Source: an uncultured Treponema sp.
GTDB taxonomy: Bacteria > Spirochaetota > Spirochaetia > Treponematales > Treponemataceae
Direction of reading: 5' to 3'
NCBI GenBank assembly: GCA_945877425.1
Contig: CAMCRZ010000007.1
Location: forward strand, 31,034-95,033
Length of the DNA stretch: 64,000 nucleotides
Below are positions 54,225 through 63,398 of this stretch, one piece after another (position 1 is the first letter of the stretch; every line of letters begins with the position of its first letter). Under the pieces are notes generated by a model. The model was not told the DNA's origin and did no database searches. It saw nothing but the letters and a program-made list of their open reading frames with translations. The position numbers and the translations under genes are program-made.

Positions 54225-54740
54225 ATGAAAAAAATTTTAATTATTATATTTATATCCGTTTTGGGGAAATTATTTGCAATGGAAATACATGTAGAAAATT
54301 TAAATTTAAAAAAGAATAAGTTAGAATTCTCAATAAGAATTGAATTAAATAATGATTCAAAAGTTTGTTGTACGAATTTAGATAATCCTTGTTACAAAGT
54401 TATAAATAATAAGCTTTATATTTATTATAAAGAAATTGACTTACCTGATAATGTAAATTGTGATTTTCCAAAATGTTCAAAATTAAAATTCATAAACTCA
54501 GATTTGAGTTTTAAAACACAAATTAAATTAAAATATAACAACACAATCCCTTTTAGTAACGATTTTTCAAAAAACGATATATCAAAAATAAAATCTATTG
54601 TTTTTGTCTTTGGGTATATTGAAAATTATGATGAATTAATTACTATCAAAACAGATGATTCTGAAATATGTCGGGAACAGTTTTTTTATGTAATTTCTAA
54701 TCAAAAAGAAATAATATGCGAAAACTCTGTGAAAAGTTAA
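54225..54740 (+). CDS. Putative immunity protein for the adjacent toxin
   Basis: A 171-residue protein with a signal peptide (MKKILIIIFISVLGKLFA) and a beta-rich mature domain with several Cys residues (VCCTNLDNPCYK, NCDFPKCSK). No family was recognised. Its position 1 nt after the toxin fragment, its export and its matching low G/C content suggest it protects against the HELIH toxin in the periplasm (inference). Confidence 0.5.
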   Translation: MKKILIIIFISVLGKLFAMEIHVENLNLKKNKLEFSIRIELNNDSKVCCTNLDNPCYKVINNKLYIYYKEIDLPDNVNCDFPKCSKLKFINSDLSFKTQIKLKYNNTIPFSNDFSKNDISKIKSIVFVFGYIENYDELITIKTDDSEICREQFFYVISNQKEIICENSVKS

Positions 54741-54939
54741 TATGTTTGTGATAAACCTTAAAAAATTGTATTATATAACTTTGCATACGAATATTGTTAT
54801 CTGGCAATTTTTCTAAAACTTCGTAGTTTTTGAAGAAAACTGCGGGGTCGATAAGATTCACAAATCAATAGCTTTTTTCTATTATAATCAGAAGATTGCG
54901 AACAGTTCTTTGAAAATAGTCACGCGGATATTAAAAAAA

Positions 54940-54959
54940 GAAAAATCGTTAGATTTTTC
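54940..54959 (-). terminator. Hairpin with U run after the transposase remnant
   Basis: GAAAAATC-GTTA-GATTTTTC forms a perfect 8 bp stem. On the minus strand it is followed by a run of seven Ts, so it would terminate transcription leaving the dead transposase. Confidence 0.6.
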
Positions 54960-54997
54960 GAACCCGTGTGGCAAAAAATTGCGAACAAATCTTGACG

Positions 54998-55968
54998 TTA
55001 TCTAAAGTCATACCCGATCATCAATAAACCCCATTCTGTCGCTACTTTTTCGTTTCCACGGAGATGAAATCTTCTGAAATGCTGATTGGATTTTATCTGC
55101 CCGAAGACAGTTCCGCATTCTGTTGAACGCTTTTTCATTAATTTTTTGTATTCATCAGTTGAGAGAAGTTCTTTTACTTTTGATTTTTGTGCAATCCAGT
55201 TTTCAGGATTAAAGGTTTTCTTTTTGAAACTGCGTTTTATTTCTTTTTCATAAGTTGAATATTTTATTGCACCTGTAATTTCTTTTTCTTCAAGATAGTC
55301 ATAATTTTCCTCACTTCCGTAACCTGCATCTGCTATTACAGTTTTGAATTTGCATTCCAGTCTTTTCATCACATTTTCCAAATGAGGTTTTAATGTTCTT
55401 GTGTCTGTCGGATTTGGAAATACGTCATAGCCTGTTACAAAATTATTTTCTGTCCCAACCTGAATGTTGTAGCCGGGCTTGAGCTGACCGTTTAACATTG
55501 CATCTTCATCGGTTTTAGAATAACTGTTGCGGCCGTTAAATGTCGCCTTTGCCTTTTCGTATTTTTCTTTTCGCGGGAGAAAATCCTTTTCAATCTGTCG
55601 TTTGGCTTTATTCAGTTTTTTTTACGTCTTTTGATTCTTCGTCGTCGCGGTCACAGATTTCATCAAGTTTTCTGTTAATTTTTTCTGCCACTGCTTTTAT
55701 CTCTTCGCTTGTTACTGTGATGTCTTCGCCAAGTTCTGCAAGATCTTTATTTCCGTATTCCTGATTTTCTTCTGCAGTGATTTCTGTAAATTCCCGTCAT
55801 GTAGCAGTAAATCATGACTTTTAAAAGCATTACTGGATTGTAACGACTTGCGCCACCGCCTTTTGTGTATTTTGCAAATACTTTTTCAATGTTCAGCTCA
55901 TCAACCGTTTTACTGACTATCCGTACAAAATGATTCTGTGGTACAAGTTCATCCAGGCTCGGTGGCAA
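54998..55968 (-). pseudogene. IS1182-like transposase remnant
   Basis: The N-terminal piece (55968-55789; MPPSLDELVPQNHFVRIVSK, YNPVMLLKVMIYCYMTGIY) and the C-terminal piece (55498-54998; TVIADAGYGSEENYDYLEE, KKRSTECGTVFGQIKSNQHFRRFHLRG) belong to an IS1182-type DDE transposase. After TGIY the sequence jumps to the later linker region, so the part that normally carries the first catalytic Asp is deleted. A second lesion in an A-run near 55620 shifts the frame. The second Asp and the final Glu are still readable. It cannot be functional. No clear terminal inverted repeats were found. Confidence 0.85.
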
Positions 55969-56346
55969 AAGCCACTGTTCATTTTTGACCTTGGTAGCGG
56001 AACGGGGCTTCTAACATCTTTCTGGTATCCGTACTTTTTGGACAGCCCCCTTTTAGTTTTAAATCCTGCAGTAAGGCATTAGGGCTCGAAGCCGAAAGGA
56101 GCGCTTCAGGAGGAAAAACACTTCTTTGGATTAGCCCGCAGGAAAGAAAATTATTCCATCGCCCCATCCCTGAAAATCTCCAAAAGCGAAATTTTTCTCC
56201 AAACACTTTTTCCGATTTTCAACAGTCCGTTTTCTGAAATTCCGATTCCCCGTCCTGCAGTTGCATCCCCAGCCAACGTTTCGCCGTTGGAACACGACTA
56301 AGCTGGGCTTGGATTCCTTGCACTTATAAACAAAAATGTCGAGTTG
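55969..56346. other. Non-coding gap between IS remnant and hsdM
   Basis: About 420 bp separate the transposase remnant from hsdM. Short antisense frames exist but have no ribosome binding sites and unnatural composition (runs of Gly/Asn/Arg/Cys). The sequence is comparatively G/C-rich and looks like decayed or repeated intergenic DNA. I can name nothing in it except the hsdM promoter at its right end. Confidence 0.4.
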
Positions 56347-56362
56347 TGTGATATAATGGAGA
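56347..56362 (+). promoter_or_regulatory. Extended -10 promoter of hsdM
   Basis: TGA-TATAAT (56349-56357) within the 16-mer TGTGATATAATGGAGA shared with the DUF1703 gene promoter at 50649. A GGAG lies about 9 nt before the hsdM ATG. Confidence 0.5.
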
Positions 56363-56390
56363 AAGTCAATTTCAAAGTTGGAGCAACACA

Positions 56391-58781
56391 ATGGCAGTAA
56401 AAAAATCACAACTCTACAGTTCACTTTGGGCAAGCTGCGACAAACTTCGCGGCGGTATGGATGCCTCTCAATATAAAGACTACATTCTTACACTTTTGTT
56501 TGTAAAATACGTTTCAGATAAATACAAGGACGATCCTTACGGCGCAATCGCAATTCCACAGCGAGCCAGCTTTGAAGACCTTGTTGCTCTTAAGGGAAAC
56601 AAAAACATCGGTGAAGAAATCGACAAACTCATTGCAAAACTTGCTGAAGCGAATAACCTTACAGGAATCATAAACAACGCGCACTTTAACGATGAGTCAA
56701 AAATCGGAAAAGGCGATGAAATGATAGACAAACTTACAGGCCTTATTGCCATTTTTCAAAAGCCGGAACTGGATTTTAAGAACAACAAGGCAGAAGATGA
56801 TGACTTGATTGGTGATGCTTACGAATACCTTATGCGCAACTTTGCAACAGCCAGCGGTAAAAGCAAAGGGCAATTTTACACGCCAGCCGAAGTAAGCCGC
56901 ATTCTTGCAAAGGTAATTGATATTTCAAACTGCACAAACAAAGACGCTACAATTTATGATCCTGCCTGTGGTTCAGGCTCTCTTTTAATTCGCGCAGCAA
57001 ATGAAGCTCCGTTCCCTCTTGCAATTTACGGACAGGAAAAAGACATTTCTACTGCAGGTCTTGCAAAGATGAATGTCGTTCTTCATAACATTCCGTCTGG
57101 CGAAATTCATTCAGACAACACATTTTCTGACCCATGGTACAAGGATGATAAAGACGACACAAAACTCCGCAAGTTTGATTATATAGTAGCAAATCCTCCA
57201 TTCAGCATGAAAAACTGGATGGACGGTCTAAAAGAATACGGTCGTTTTGATGATTATGATGAAATGCCGCCAGAGAAAAACGGCGACTACGCATGGCTTT
57301 TGCACATCATCAAATCAATGAAAAACAATAATGGAAAAGCTGCAGTAATCCTTCCGCACGGAGTTTTGTTCCGCGGAAATGCAGAAGAGTCAATCCGCAA
57401 GAACATTATAGACCGCCATCTTATAAAAGGAATAATCGGGCTTCCTGCAAACCTTTTTTATGGAACTGGAATTCCAGCCTGCATTATCGTGCTCGATAAA
57501 GAAAATACTGCCAACCGTTCCGGCATTTTTATGATTGATGCAAGTCACGGTTTTATAAAAGACGGAGACAAGAACCGCCTTCGAGAGCAGGACATCTACA
57601 AAATAGTAACAACCTTTAATTCAATGACCGAGGTTCCAGGCTTCAGCCGTTTTGTTCCGTTTGAAGAAATTATCCAAAAGAATGCTTATAATCTGAACAT
57701 TCCTCGTTACATCGACTCAAGTGAAAAAGAAGATTTACAGAGCATCGAAGCACATCTATACGGTGGAATTCCGCAGCAAGATATAGACAACATTCCAAAC
57801 TTCTGGAATGTCTTCCCGAATCTTAAAAAGCAGATTTTTGAAGAATATGAAGGACGAAAAGGATTTTATAAACTTCTTATCAATAAAGATGATGTTCACA
57901 AAACAATCTGCGAGAATGCAGAGTTCCTTGCCTACAACAAAAAGGTGAACAAGGCTTTTGAAGAATGGAAGACTTTTGCAAATCCAATTCTTAAGGAATT
58001 AAAGCCATCAGATTCGAACAAACTGATTATTTTCCAGCTTTCTCAGGAAATCATTTCAAAGTTTTCAAAACTTGAACTGCTCGATAAATACGATGTGTAT
58101 CAGGTGCTTCTTGCTTACTGGAACGAAACAATGAATGATGATGTTCTTTTGATTATTCAGGATAAGCTTGGCTACAATCTTGCAAAAGTAACTGATGATA
58201 TAAAGGAAGAATCAAAGGAAAGCAAAAAGGCAAAGAAAGATTCCGCAAAAGAAAAGAAGCCGAAAGAGCCAAAAGTAATCGGCTGGGAAGGCCGCCTTAT
58301 TCCAAAACAGGTCGTGCTTGACGCTTTCTTTGCAAACGAACAAAAAGAAATTCAACAAGCAGAAGAAACTTTGAGTCAGACAGAAAGCGAACTGGAAGAG
58401 TTTATTGAAGAGAACACAGAAGAAGATGAACTTTCTCAGGAACCAGAAATCTTAAAGAAAGTTAAGGCTTATGAAACTTCAATCAAAACGAAAAAGAAAA
58501 AAGTCGCGGACCTCAAAAAATCTCTGGACGAAAACTGCCGCAAACGCTACGACACTTTTACAGACGAAGAAATAAAAGACCTTCTCGTGAACCGCAAATG
58601 GTACAAGACAATCGAAGACGGAATTCAGAATCTGTACATCACCGTTGCAAATCATCTTACAAAACGAATTGTCCAACTCTACGAGCGATACGAAAACACC
58701 CTGCCAGAACTCACCGCAAAACTGGCAGAAGAAGAAAAAGAAGTTGCCGCTCACCTTGCCCAGATGGGATTTAAGTTGTAG
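56391..58781 (+). CDS. hsdM: Type I restriction-modification system, modification subunit
   Basis: An N6-adenine methyltransferase subunit of 796 residues. The N-terminal helical HsdM domain (SSLWASCDKLRGGMDASQYKDYILTLLFVKYVSD) is followed by the SAM motif DPACGSGSLLIRA (Asp about 190) and the catalytic NPPF at about 268-271. It is far longer than the usual ~500 residues. The C-terminal ~250 residues are charged with coiled-coil segments (SESKKAKKDSAKEKKPKEPK, QQAEETLSQTESELEEFIEEN) and may mediate subunit contacts. hsdS lies 2.2 kb downstream, after two DUF1016 genes. No hsdR is seen before the window ends. Confidence 0.95.
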   Translation: MAVKKSQLYSSLWASCDKLRGGMDASQYKDYILTLLFVKYVSDKYKDDPYGAIAIPQRASFEDLVALKGNKNIGEEIDKLIAKLAEANNLTGIINNAHFNDESKIGKGDEMIDKLTGLIAIFQKPELDFKNNKAEDDDLIGDAYEYLMRNFATASGKSKGQFYTPAEVSRILAKVIDISNCTNKDATIYDPACGSGSLLIRAANEAPFPLAIYGQEKDISTAGLAKMNVVLHNIPSGEIHSDNTFSDPWYKDDKDDTKLRKFDYIVANPPFSMKNWMDGLKEYGRFDDYDEMPPEKNGDYAWLLHIIKSMKNNNGKAAVILPHGVLFRGNAEESIRKNIIDRHLIKGIIGLPANLFYGTGIPACIIVLDKENTANRSGIFMIDASHGFIKDGDKNRLREQDIYKIVTTFNSMTEVPGFSRFVPFEEIIQKNAYNLNIPRYIDSSEKEDLQSIEAHLYGGIPQQDIDNIPNFWNVFPNLKKQIFEEYEGRKGFYKLLINKDDVHKTICENAEFLAYNKKVNKAFEEWKTFANPILKELKPSDSNKLIIFQLSQEIISKFSKLELLDKYDVYQVLLAYWNETMNDDVLLIIQDKLGYNLAKVTDDIKEESKESKKAKKDSAKEKKPKEPKVIGWEGRLIPKQVVLDAFFANEQKEIQQAEETLSQTESELEEFIEENTEEDELSQEPEILKKVKAYETSIKTKKKKVADLKKSLDENCRKRYDTFTDEEIKDLLVNRKWYKTIEDGIQNLYITVANHLTKRIVQLYERYENTLPELTAKLAEEEKEVAAHLAQMGFKL

Positions 58782-58793
58782 GAGAAAGAATTT

Positions 58794-59891
58794 ATGAAAA
58801 AAAATGATGATACAAGAAAAGGCCTTTCAGATTCAAATAATCAGGCAAGATTTACAGCTCCTGCAGAATTGAGCGAAATGGATGAGTTTTATCCGGCATT
58901 TATAAAGAATCTCATCGAGGATATTCATAAGACAAGAATTTCTGTTGTACTTCAAGCCAATTCTTCTATGATGATGCTTTATTGGAAAATAGGAAACGCT
59001 ATCTTGGAAAAACAGAAGTCTTTGGGCTGGGGAGCAAAAGTCATAGATAGAATTTCTTATGATTTGAAAAAGAATTTTCCAGAGATGAAAGGTTTTTCTC
59101 CTCGAAATATTAAATATATGCGTAAATTTGCTGAGGTTTGGTGCGAATACGAAATAGTGCAACAGCTTGTTGCACAAATTCCGTGGCGCAGCAATATAGT
59201 TCTTCTAGATAAACTCTCTGAGAATGAAGAACGCATTTGGTATGCGCAGATGACATTAAAAAACGGCTGGAGTAGCAATATATTGGAAATGCAAATTCAG
59301 ACTGATGCTCACAAGAGACTTGGAAAATCTGTAAATAATTTTGATATATTATTGCCTTCAAAGGATTCAGATTTGGTTAACAATGTTTTTAAAGACCCAT
59401 ATCTTTTCGATTTTTTAGGTACGGATATTCCGAGAAGAGAAACAGAGGTAGAAAGAAAGCTTACAGAGCATATACAGGAGTTTCTCTTGGAATTAGGACA
59501 GGGCTTCGCCTTTGTTGGCCGACAAGTTCATCTCGAAATTGGAGAAGACGATTTTTATATTGACATGCTGTTCTATCATTTAAGATTGCGCTGCTATGTT
59601 GTAGTTGAACTCAAAGTTTGTGAGTTTGAGCCTGGCTTTTTGGGGCAGCTTAATATGTATGTGAATGCAGTGAACAAAATCTTGAATCATCCAGATGATA
59701 AACCTGCAATTGGACTTTTGCTTGTAAAAAGCAAGAATAATACTGTGGTTGAATATTCTCTCGAAGGATATAAAAATCCATTAAGTGTTGCAAAATGGCA
59801 GAAAGAAATAGAAGAGTCTTTGCCAAATGATATAAAATCCCAACTTCCAAGTATTGAAGAAATTGAACGCACTCTCGAAGATAAGGAATGA
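58794..59891 (+). CDS. PD-(D/E)XK nuclease family protein (DUF1016/YhcG), copy 1
   Basis: A 365-residue DUF1016 protein. The N-terminal helical DUF1016_N part has LYWKIGNAILEKQKSLGWGAKVIDRISYDL, FSPRNIKYMRKFAE and IPWRSNIVLLDKL. The C-terminal nuclease domain has its catalytic residues in FYIDMLFYH (Asp about 257) and VVVELKV (Glu 272, Lys 274). YhcG-like proteins are commonly inserted in type I restriction loci; their job there is unclear. GGAG precedes the start. Its stop overlaps an hsdS-like start fragment. Confidence 0.9.
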   Translation: MKKNDDTRKGLSDSNNQARFTAPAELSEMDEFYPAFIKNLIEDIHKTRISVVLQANSSMMMLYWKIGNAILEKQKSLGWGAKVIDRISYDLKKNFPEMKGFSPRNIKYMRKFAEVWCEYEIVQQLVAQIPWRSNIVLLDKLSENEERIWYAQMTLKNGWSSNILEMQIQTDAHKRLGKSVNNFDILLPSKDSDLVNNVFKDPYLFDFLGTDIPRRETEVERKLTEHIQEFLLELGQGFAFVGRQVHLEIGEDDFYIDMLFYHLRLRCYVVVELKVCEFEPGFLGQLNMYVNAVNKILNHPDDKPAIGLLLVKSKNNTVVEYSLEGYKNPLSVAKWQKEIEESLPNDIKSQLPSIEEIERTLEDKE

Positions 59892-59940
59892 AAATGAAAC
59901 AGACAGAAGTTGGATTGATTCCTGATGATTGGGAAGTGAA
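59883..59940 (+). repeat. 58 bp direct repeat, left copy
   Basis: Pairs with 60990-61047 (two mismatches), spanning the end of a DUF1016 gene and the start of hsdS. The two copies bracket the second DUF1016 gene and could recombine to delete it. Confidence 0.9.
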
Positions 59941-59971
59941 AAAAAGCAGGGAGGAGAATTATGAACATTGA
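59888..59971 (+). pseudogene. Duplicated 5' fragment of hsdS
   Basis: A 27-codon frame beginning MKMKQTEVGLIPDDWEVK, nearly identical to the first 18 residues of hsdS at 60995, then reading into unrelated sequence and stopping. At the DNA level 59883-59940 matches 60990-61047 with only two differences in 58 bp. It marks the left edge of the inserted second DUF1016 gene. Confidence 0.85.
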
Positions 59972-60998
59972 AATGAAAAATCTATCGGAAAATGAGTATG
60001 CAGATATATTAAGCACGGCAATAAATCAAATTCAAGTTTCTCGCAATGCTATTGCCGCTCAAATTAATACTGCAGCCAATTCGACATACTGGAATCTTGG
60101 AAAACTTCTGCATGACAGAAAAATTGAAGGAGGATATGGAAGCAATATAATAAACCGCCTTTCGATTGACTTAAAATCCAGTTTTCCGGATATGGGGCTT
60201 TCGCCACGTAATCTATGGAATATGAAACTGTTTTATGAAAGATATGCAAATTCGGACAAGAAACTGCTACAAGCTGTAGCAGTTTTACAGTGGGGACACA
60301 ATCTCCTTATGATAAATAAAAAACTTTCTGATGAGGAAGCCTATTATTATGCAACAGAGTCTGTTTTAAAAAATTGGAACAGAAATTTGCTCTTGAATGC
60401 AATTAAAATGGATTCGTTTTCACTGAACAAAAATGCCTTTAGAGATAATAATTTTTCAAAAACACTTCCTGCACTACAGGCTTCTCAGGCAAATGAAATT
60501 CTGAAGGACAGATATAATCTGGGCTTTTTGGGACTTACAGAACCTGTTGCAGAATTAGAACTGGAAAAAAGGCTTATAGAAAAGATTAAGATTTTCATGC
60601 TGGAACTTGGAAAAGGTTTTGCGTATATTGGAAATCAATTCCGCATTGAATATAACGGAAAAGAATATTTTGTAGACCTGCTTTTTTCCAATAGAAAGCT
60701 GAACTGTCTTGTAGCAATTGATTTGAAAATCGGTGAATTTAAAAGTGAATATGTGGGAAAAATGAATATGTATCTTTCCCTTCTGGATAAAATTGAAAAA
60801 GAAGAAAATGAAAATCAGTCTATAGGAATCATTTTGTGCGCCGAAAAAGACCATCTTGATGTAGAACTTGCTTTGCAGGATATAAATAAACCAATCGCTG
60901 TTTCCGATTACGAACTGTTAGTGCCTAAAAAAGAATTACAGACGCTTATACTTAACGAAATGAAACAAGCCCAGATTGCAGATGATAACAAGGAATGA
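59961..60998 (+). CDS. PD-(D/E)XK nuclease family protein (DUF1016/YhcG), copy 2
   Basis: A second, divergent DUF1016 protein of 345 residues, lying between the two copies of the direct repeat. It has the same layout as copy 1 (TYWNLGKLLHDRKIEGGYGSNIINRLS, LSPRNLWNMKLFYE, AVLQWGHNLLMINKKL). The nuclease motif is YFVDLLF (Asp about 239) but the ExK Glu is replaced by Asp (AIDLKIG, Asp 254, Lys 256), a conservative change whose effect is unknown. GGAGG precedes the ATG. Its stop codon overlaps the hsdS ATG (ATGA). Confidence 0.9.
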   Translation: MNIEMKNLSENEYADILSTAINQIQVSRNAIAAQINTAANSTYWNLGKLLHDRKIEGGYGSNIINRLSIDLKSSFPDMGLSPRNLWNMKLFYERYANSDKKLLQAVAVLQWGHNLLMINKKLSDEEAYYYATESVLKNWNRNLLLNAIKMDSFSLNKNAFRDNNFSKTLPALQASQANEILKDRYNLGFLGLTEPVAELELEKRLIEKIKIFMLELGKGFAYIGNQFRIEYNGKEYFVDLLFSNRKLNCLVAIDLKIGEFKSEYVGKMNMYLSLLDKIEKEENENQSIGIILCAEKDHLDVELALQDINKPIAVSDYELLVPKKELQTLILNEMKQAQIADDNKE

Positions 60999-61047
60999 AA
61001 ATGAAGCAGACAGAAATTGGATTGATTCCTGATGATTGGGAAGTGAA
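60990..61047 (+). repeat. 58 bp direct repeat, right copy
   Basis: The partner of 59883-59940; it contains the true hsdS start at 60995. Confidence 0.9.
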
Positions 61048-62278
61048 GACACTGGGAGAAATCGGTGAACCTTGCATGTGCAAGCGAATTTTAAAAGAAC
61101 AGACTTCATCTACAGGTGATATTCCATTTTACAAGATTGGAACATTTGGTGGAATTCCAGATGCATTTATTTCTCGTGAATTATTTGAACAGTATAAAGA
61201 GCAGTATAACTACCCCAAAAAAGGAACTCTATTACTTTCAGCAGCAGGAACAATAGGACGAGTTGTTGTTTTTGATGGCAAGGATTCCTATTTTCAAGAT
61301 TCAAATATTGTTTGGATTGATAATGATGAAACAAAAGTCACGAATGATTTTTTATTCTATTGCTATTCACGAATGCAATGGAAAACAGAAGAAGGTGGAA
61401 TTGTTTCAAGATTGTATAATGCAAATTTGAAATCTACTTCTTTTATTGCTCCAAAATCCCTTGCTGAACAACAACGAATCGCAAAAGCCCTTTCCGATGT
61501 AGATGCGCTTATTTCCACAACAGAAAAACTGCTCCAGAAGAAAAAGAACATCAAGCAGGGCACAATGCAAAATCTCCTCACCGGCAAAAAACGCCTCCCA
61601 GGTTTTGGTGATAAACAAACAGATTTGTTCGTATCTAACGGTACTCACACAAAAGAAGTGAAGGACGTTAGTCCTGAACAAATCCGTTTGTCAGCTAAAA
61701 TGAAACAAACCGAACTGGGAGAAATACCCGAAGATTGGGAGGTGAAAACATTGGGAGAAATTTCGACAATTATTATGGGACAATCACCTAACTCTGATTG
61801 TTATAATACTCAGAAAGGAATGGTTCTAATTCAAGGAAATGCAGATATATCAAATCGCAAAACTATTTGTAGATTTTATACAACACATATAACTAAAACT
61901 GCAAGAAAAGGTGATGTTATTTTTACTGTTAGAGCCCCGGTCGGAAATGTTGCAAAAGCAACTTTTGATTGTTGTTTAGGTCGAGGTGTTTGTGCAATAC
62001 AAAGAATTTCAGATTTCTTATATTATTATCTTATTTTTATTGAAGATTCTTGGTCTAAAACATCTACTGGTTCAACTTTTGATTCAATTAATTCAGATAC
62101 ATTAGCAAGTACTCTAATAATCCAGCCATCTTCAAAAGAAGAACAAACCGCCATTGCCAATGTTCTTTCCAGCATGGACAAAGAAATAGAAACCTTAAAC
62201 ACAAAACTAGAAAAATACCGCAACCTCAAAACCGCCATGATGCAGCAACTGCTCACGGGGAAGATTAGGTTGGTGTGA
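60995..62278 (+). CDS. hsdS: Type I restriction-modification system, specificity subunit
   Basis: A 427-residue DNA-recognition subunit with two target-recognition domains. Each half opens with the same module (MKQTEIGLIPDDWEVKTLGEI at the start; MKQTELGEIPEDWEVKTLGEI near residue 235). Each ends with a conserved coiled-coil spacer (EQQRIAKALSDVDALISTTEKLLQ... and EEQTAIANVLSSMDKEIETLNTKL..., then LLTGKxRL). The repeats would allow domain swapping. The ATG overlaps the stop of the upstream nuclease gene. Confidence 0.95.
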   Translation: MKMKQTEIGLIPDDWEVKTLGEIGEPCMCKRILKEQTSSTGDIPFYKIGTFGGIPDAFISRELFEQYKEQYNYPKKGTLLLSAAGTIGRVVVFDGKDSYFQDSNIVWIDNDETKVTNDFLFYCYSRMQWKTEEGGIVSRLYNANLKSTSFIAPKSLAEQQRIAKALSDVDALISTTEKLLQKKKNIKQGTMQNLLTGKKRLPGFGDKQTDLFVSNGTHTKEVKDVSPEQIRLSAKMKQTELGEIPEDWEVKTLGEISTIIMGQSPNSDCYNTQKGMVLIQGNADISNRKTICRFYTTHITKTARKGDVIFTVRAPVGNVAKATFDCCLGRGVCAIQRISDFLYYYLIFIEDSWSKTSTGSTFDSINSDTLASTLIIQPSSKEEQTAIANVLSSMDKEIETLNTKLEKYRNLKTAMMQQLLTGKIRLV

Positions 62279-62290
62279 GTTTGGAAGATT

Positions 62291-63379
62291 ATGGCTGAGA
62301 TTTTTAGATTAGAAGAATTATTTCCAGAAAATACACTGACAAAAGAGCAGAATATTAATTTTCATAAAGCTCTTTCTATGGGTGAATCTTTTGCTAAAAA
62401 AAATGTAAGACCTAATAACTGTTTAATTTGCAATTCATCAAAAAATCCATTTTGCAATTCCCATTCCGTACCTGCCAGATGTTTAAGAGCTATTGCTATA
62501 AATGGAGAGGTAAAGGCTTTTAATGGATTAGTAAAGATTCCTGCCGTTGATGGTGACAAGGGGGTTAATGAAGCGGGAACTTTTAGATTAATATGCAGAA
62601 AATGTGATGACGAAGTATTTAAAGACTATGAAACCTTTGAAAAATATACAGATGAAAAACCACCTGCTAAAGTATTACATGAAATTGTTTTAAAAAATTA
62701 TCTCAAATTTTATTACAAAAAAGCTGTGGAGGCTAAAGCATTCCCTAAGATGTTAGAAAACTTGCAGTTGCCAAATTCAGCATTATTAGAGCCAGTCTTG
62801 AAACCTGGTGATAGAGATAAAAAGGATTCTTTTAAAGCGATTTACGATACTAAAAAACTCTTGAACTCTAATACAAATGGATATTATCGAATTGTAGAAT
62901 ATAGAAAACTTGACTATACATGTCCTTTTGCTTTTCAGGGAAGTATTTCGCTTATTACAGGCTTTGATGGCGAAATAATTAATGATGTGTTTAATACTGA
63001 TAAAAAATATGATTTACAGGATATGCATATATGTGTTTTTCCTGAAAAAGATTATACTTATATTATTGTGTTTTACAAAAAGCATTTCCAAAGATATTCA
63101 CAATTCGCAAAACATTATAGTAACTTAATTCAGGAAGAAAGACTTCAATTACTTTTATATATAATTCTAAAATATTCTGAGGATTATTTTTATTCAGCAT
63201 CAATACAAACTATTGAGAATGATCCTGTGGTTCATGATGCTATAACTACGACAACAATGATGATTTGTGATTATGAGGAAGAAGAGGGTGCTAAAATAAA
63301 AAAATGTATTCAAGAGTATAATTTGAATAACTATATAAAACTTCCTAATGTATTATCAAAGTGTTATGTAAAATCTTAA
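62291..63379 (+). CDS. Uncharacterised protein with HNH-like zinc cluster, next to hsdS
   Basis: A 362-residue protein, 12 bp after hsdS and in more A/T-rich DNA. Near the N-terminus it has C44-x2-C47, C55, SH58SVP, and later C102-x2-C105. This CxxC...SHxxP...CxxC arrangement resembles treble-clef HNH-type nucleases, whose HNH often reads SHIIP. The rest is a mixed alpha/beta region with no recognised motif. Its place behind hsdS suggests an accessory defence gene, which is inference. Confidence 0.5.
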   Translation: MAEIFRLEELFPENTLTKEQNINFHKALSMGESFAKKNVRPNNCLICNSSKNPFCNSHSVPARCLRAIAINGEVKAFNGLVKIPAVDGDKGVNEAGTFRLICRKCDDEVFKDYETFEKYTDEKPPAKVLHEIVLKNYLKFYYKKAVEAKAFPKMLENLQLPNSALLEPVLKPGDRDKKDSFKAIYDTKKLLNSNTNGYYRIVEYRKLDYTCPFAFQGSISLITGFDGEIINDVFNTDKKYDLQDMHICVFPEKDYTYIIVFYKKHFQRYSQFAKHYSNLIQEERLQLLLYIILKYSEDYFYSASIQTIENDPVVHDAITTTTMMICDYEEEEGAKIKKCIQEYNLNNYIKLPNVLSKCYVKS

Positions 63380-63398
63380 ACTACAGGAGTGTCAAAAA

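Noticed and set aside
55979..56433. Two antisense frames between the IS remnant and hsdM
   Set aside because: No start signals, odd Gly/Arg/Cys/Asn composition and overlap with the hsdM start; considered spurious or repeated non-coding DNA.
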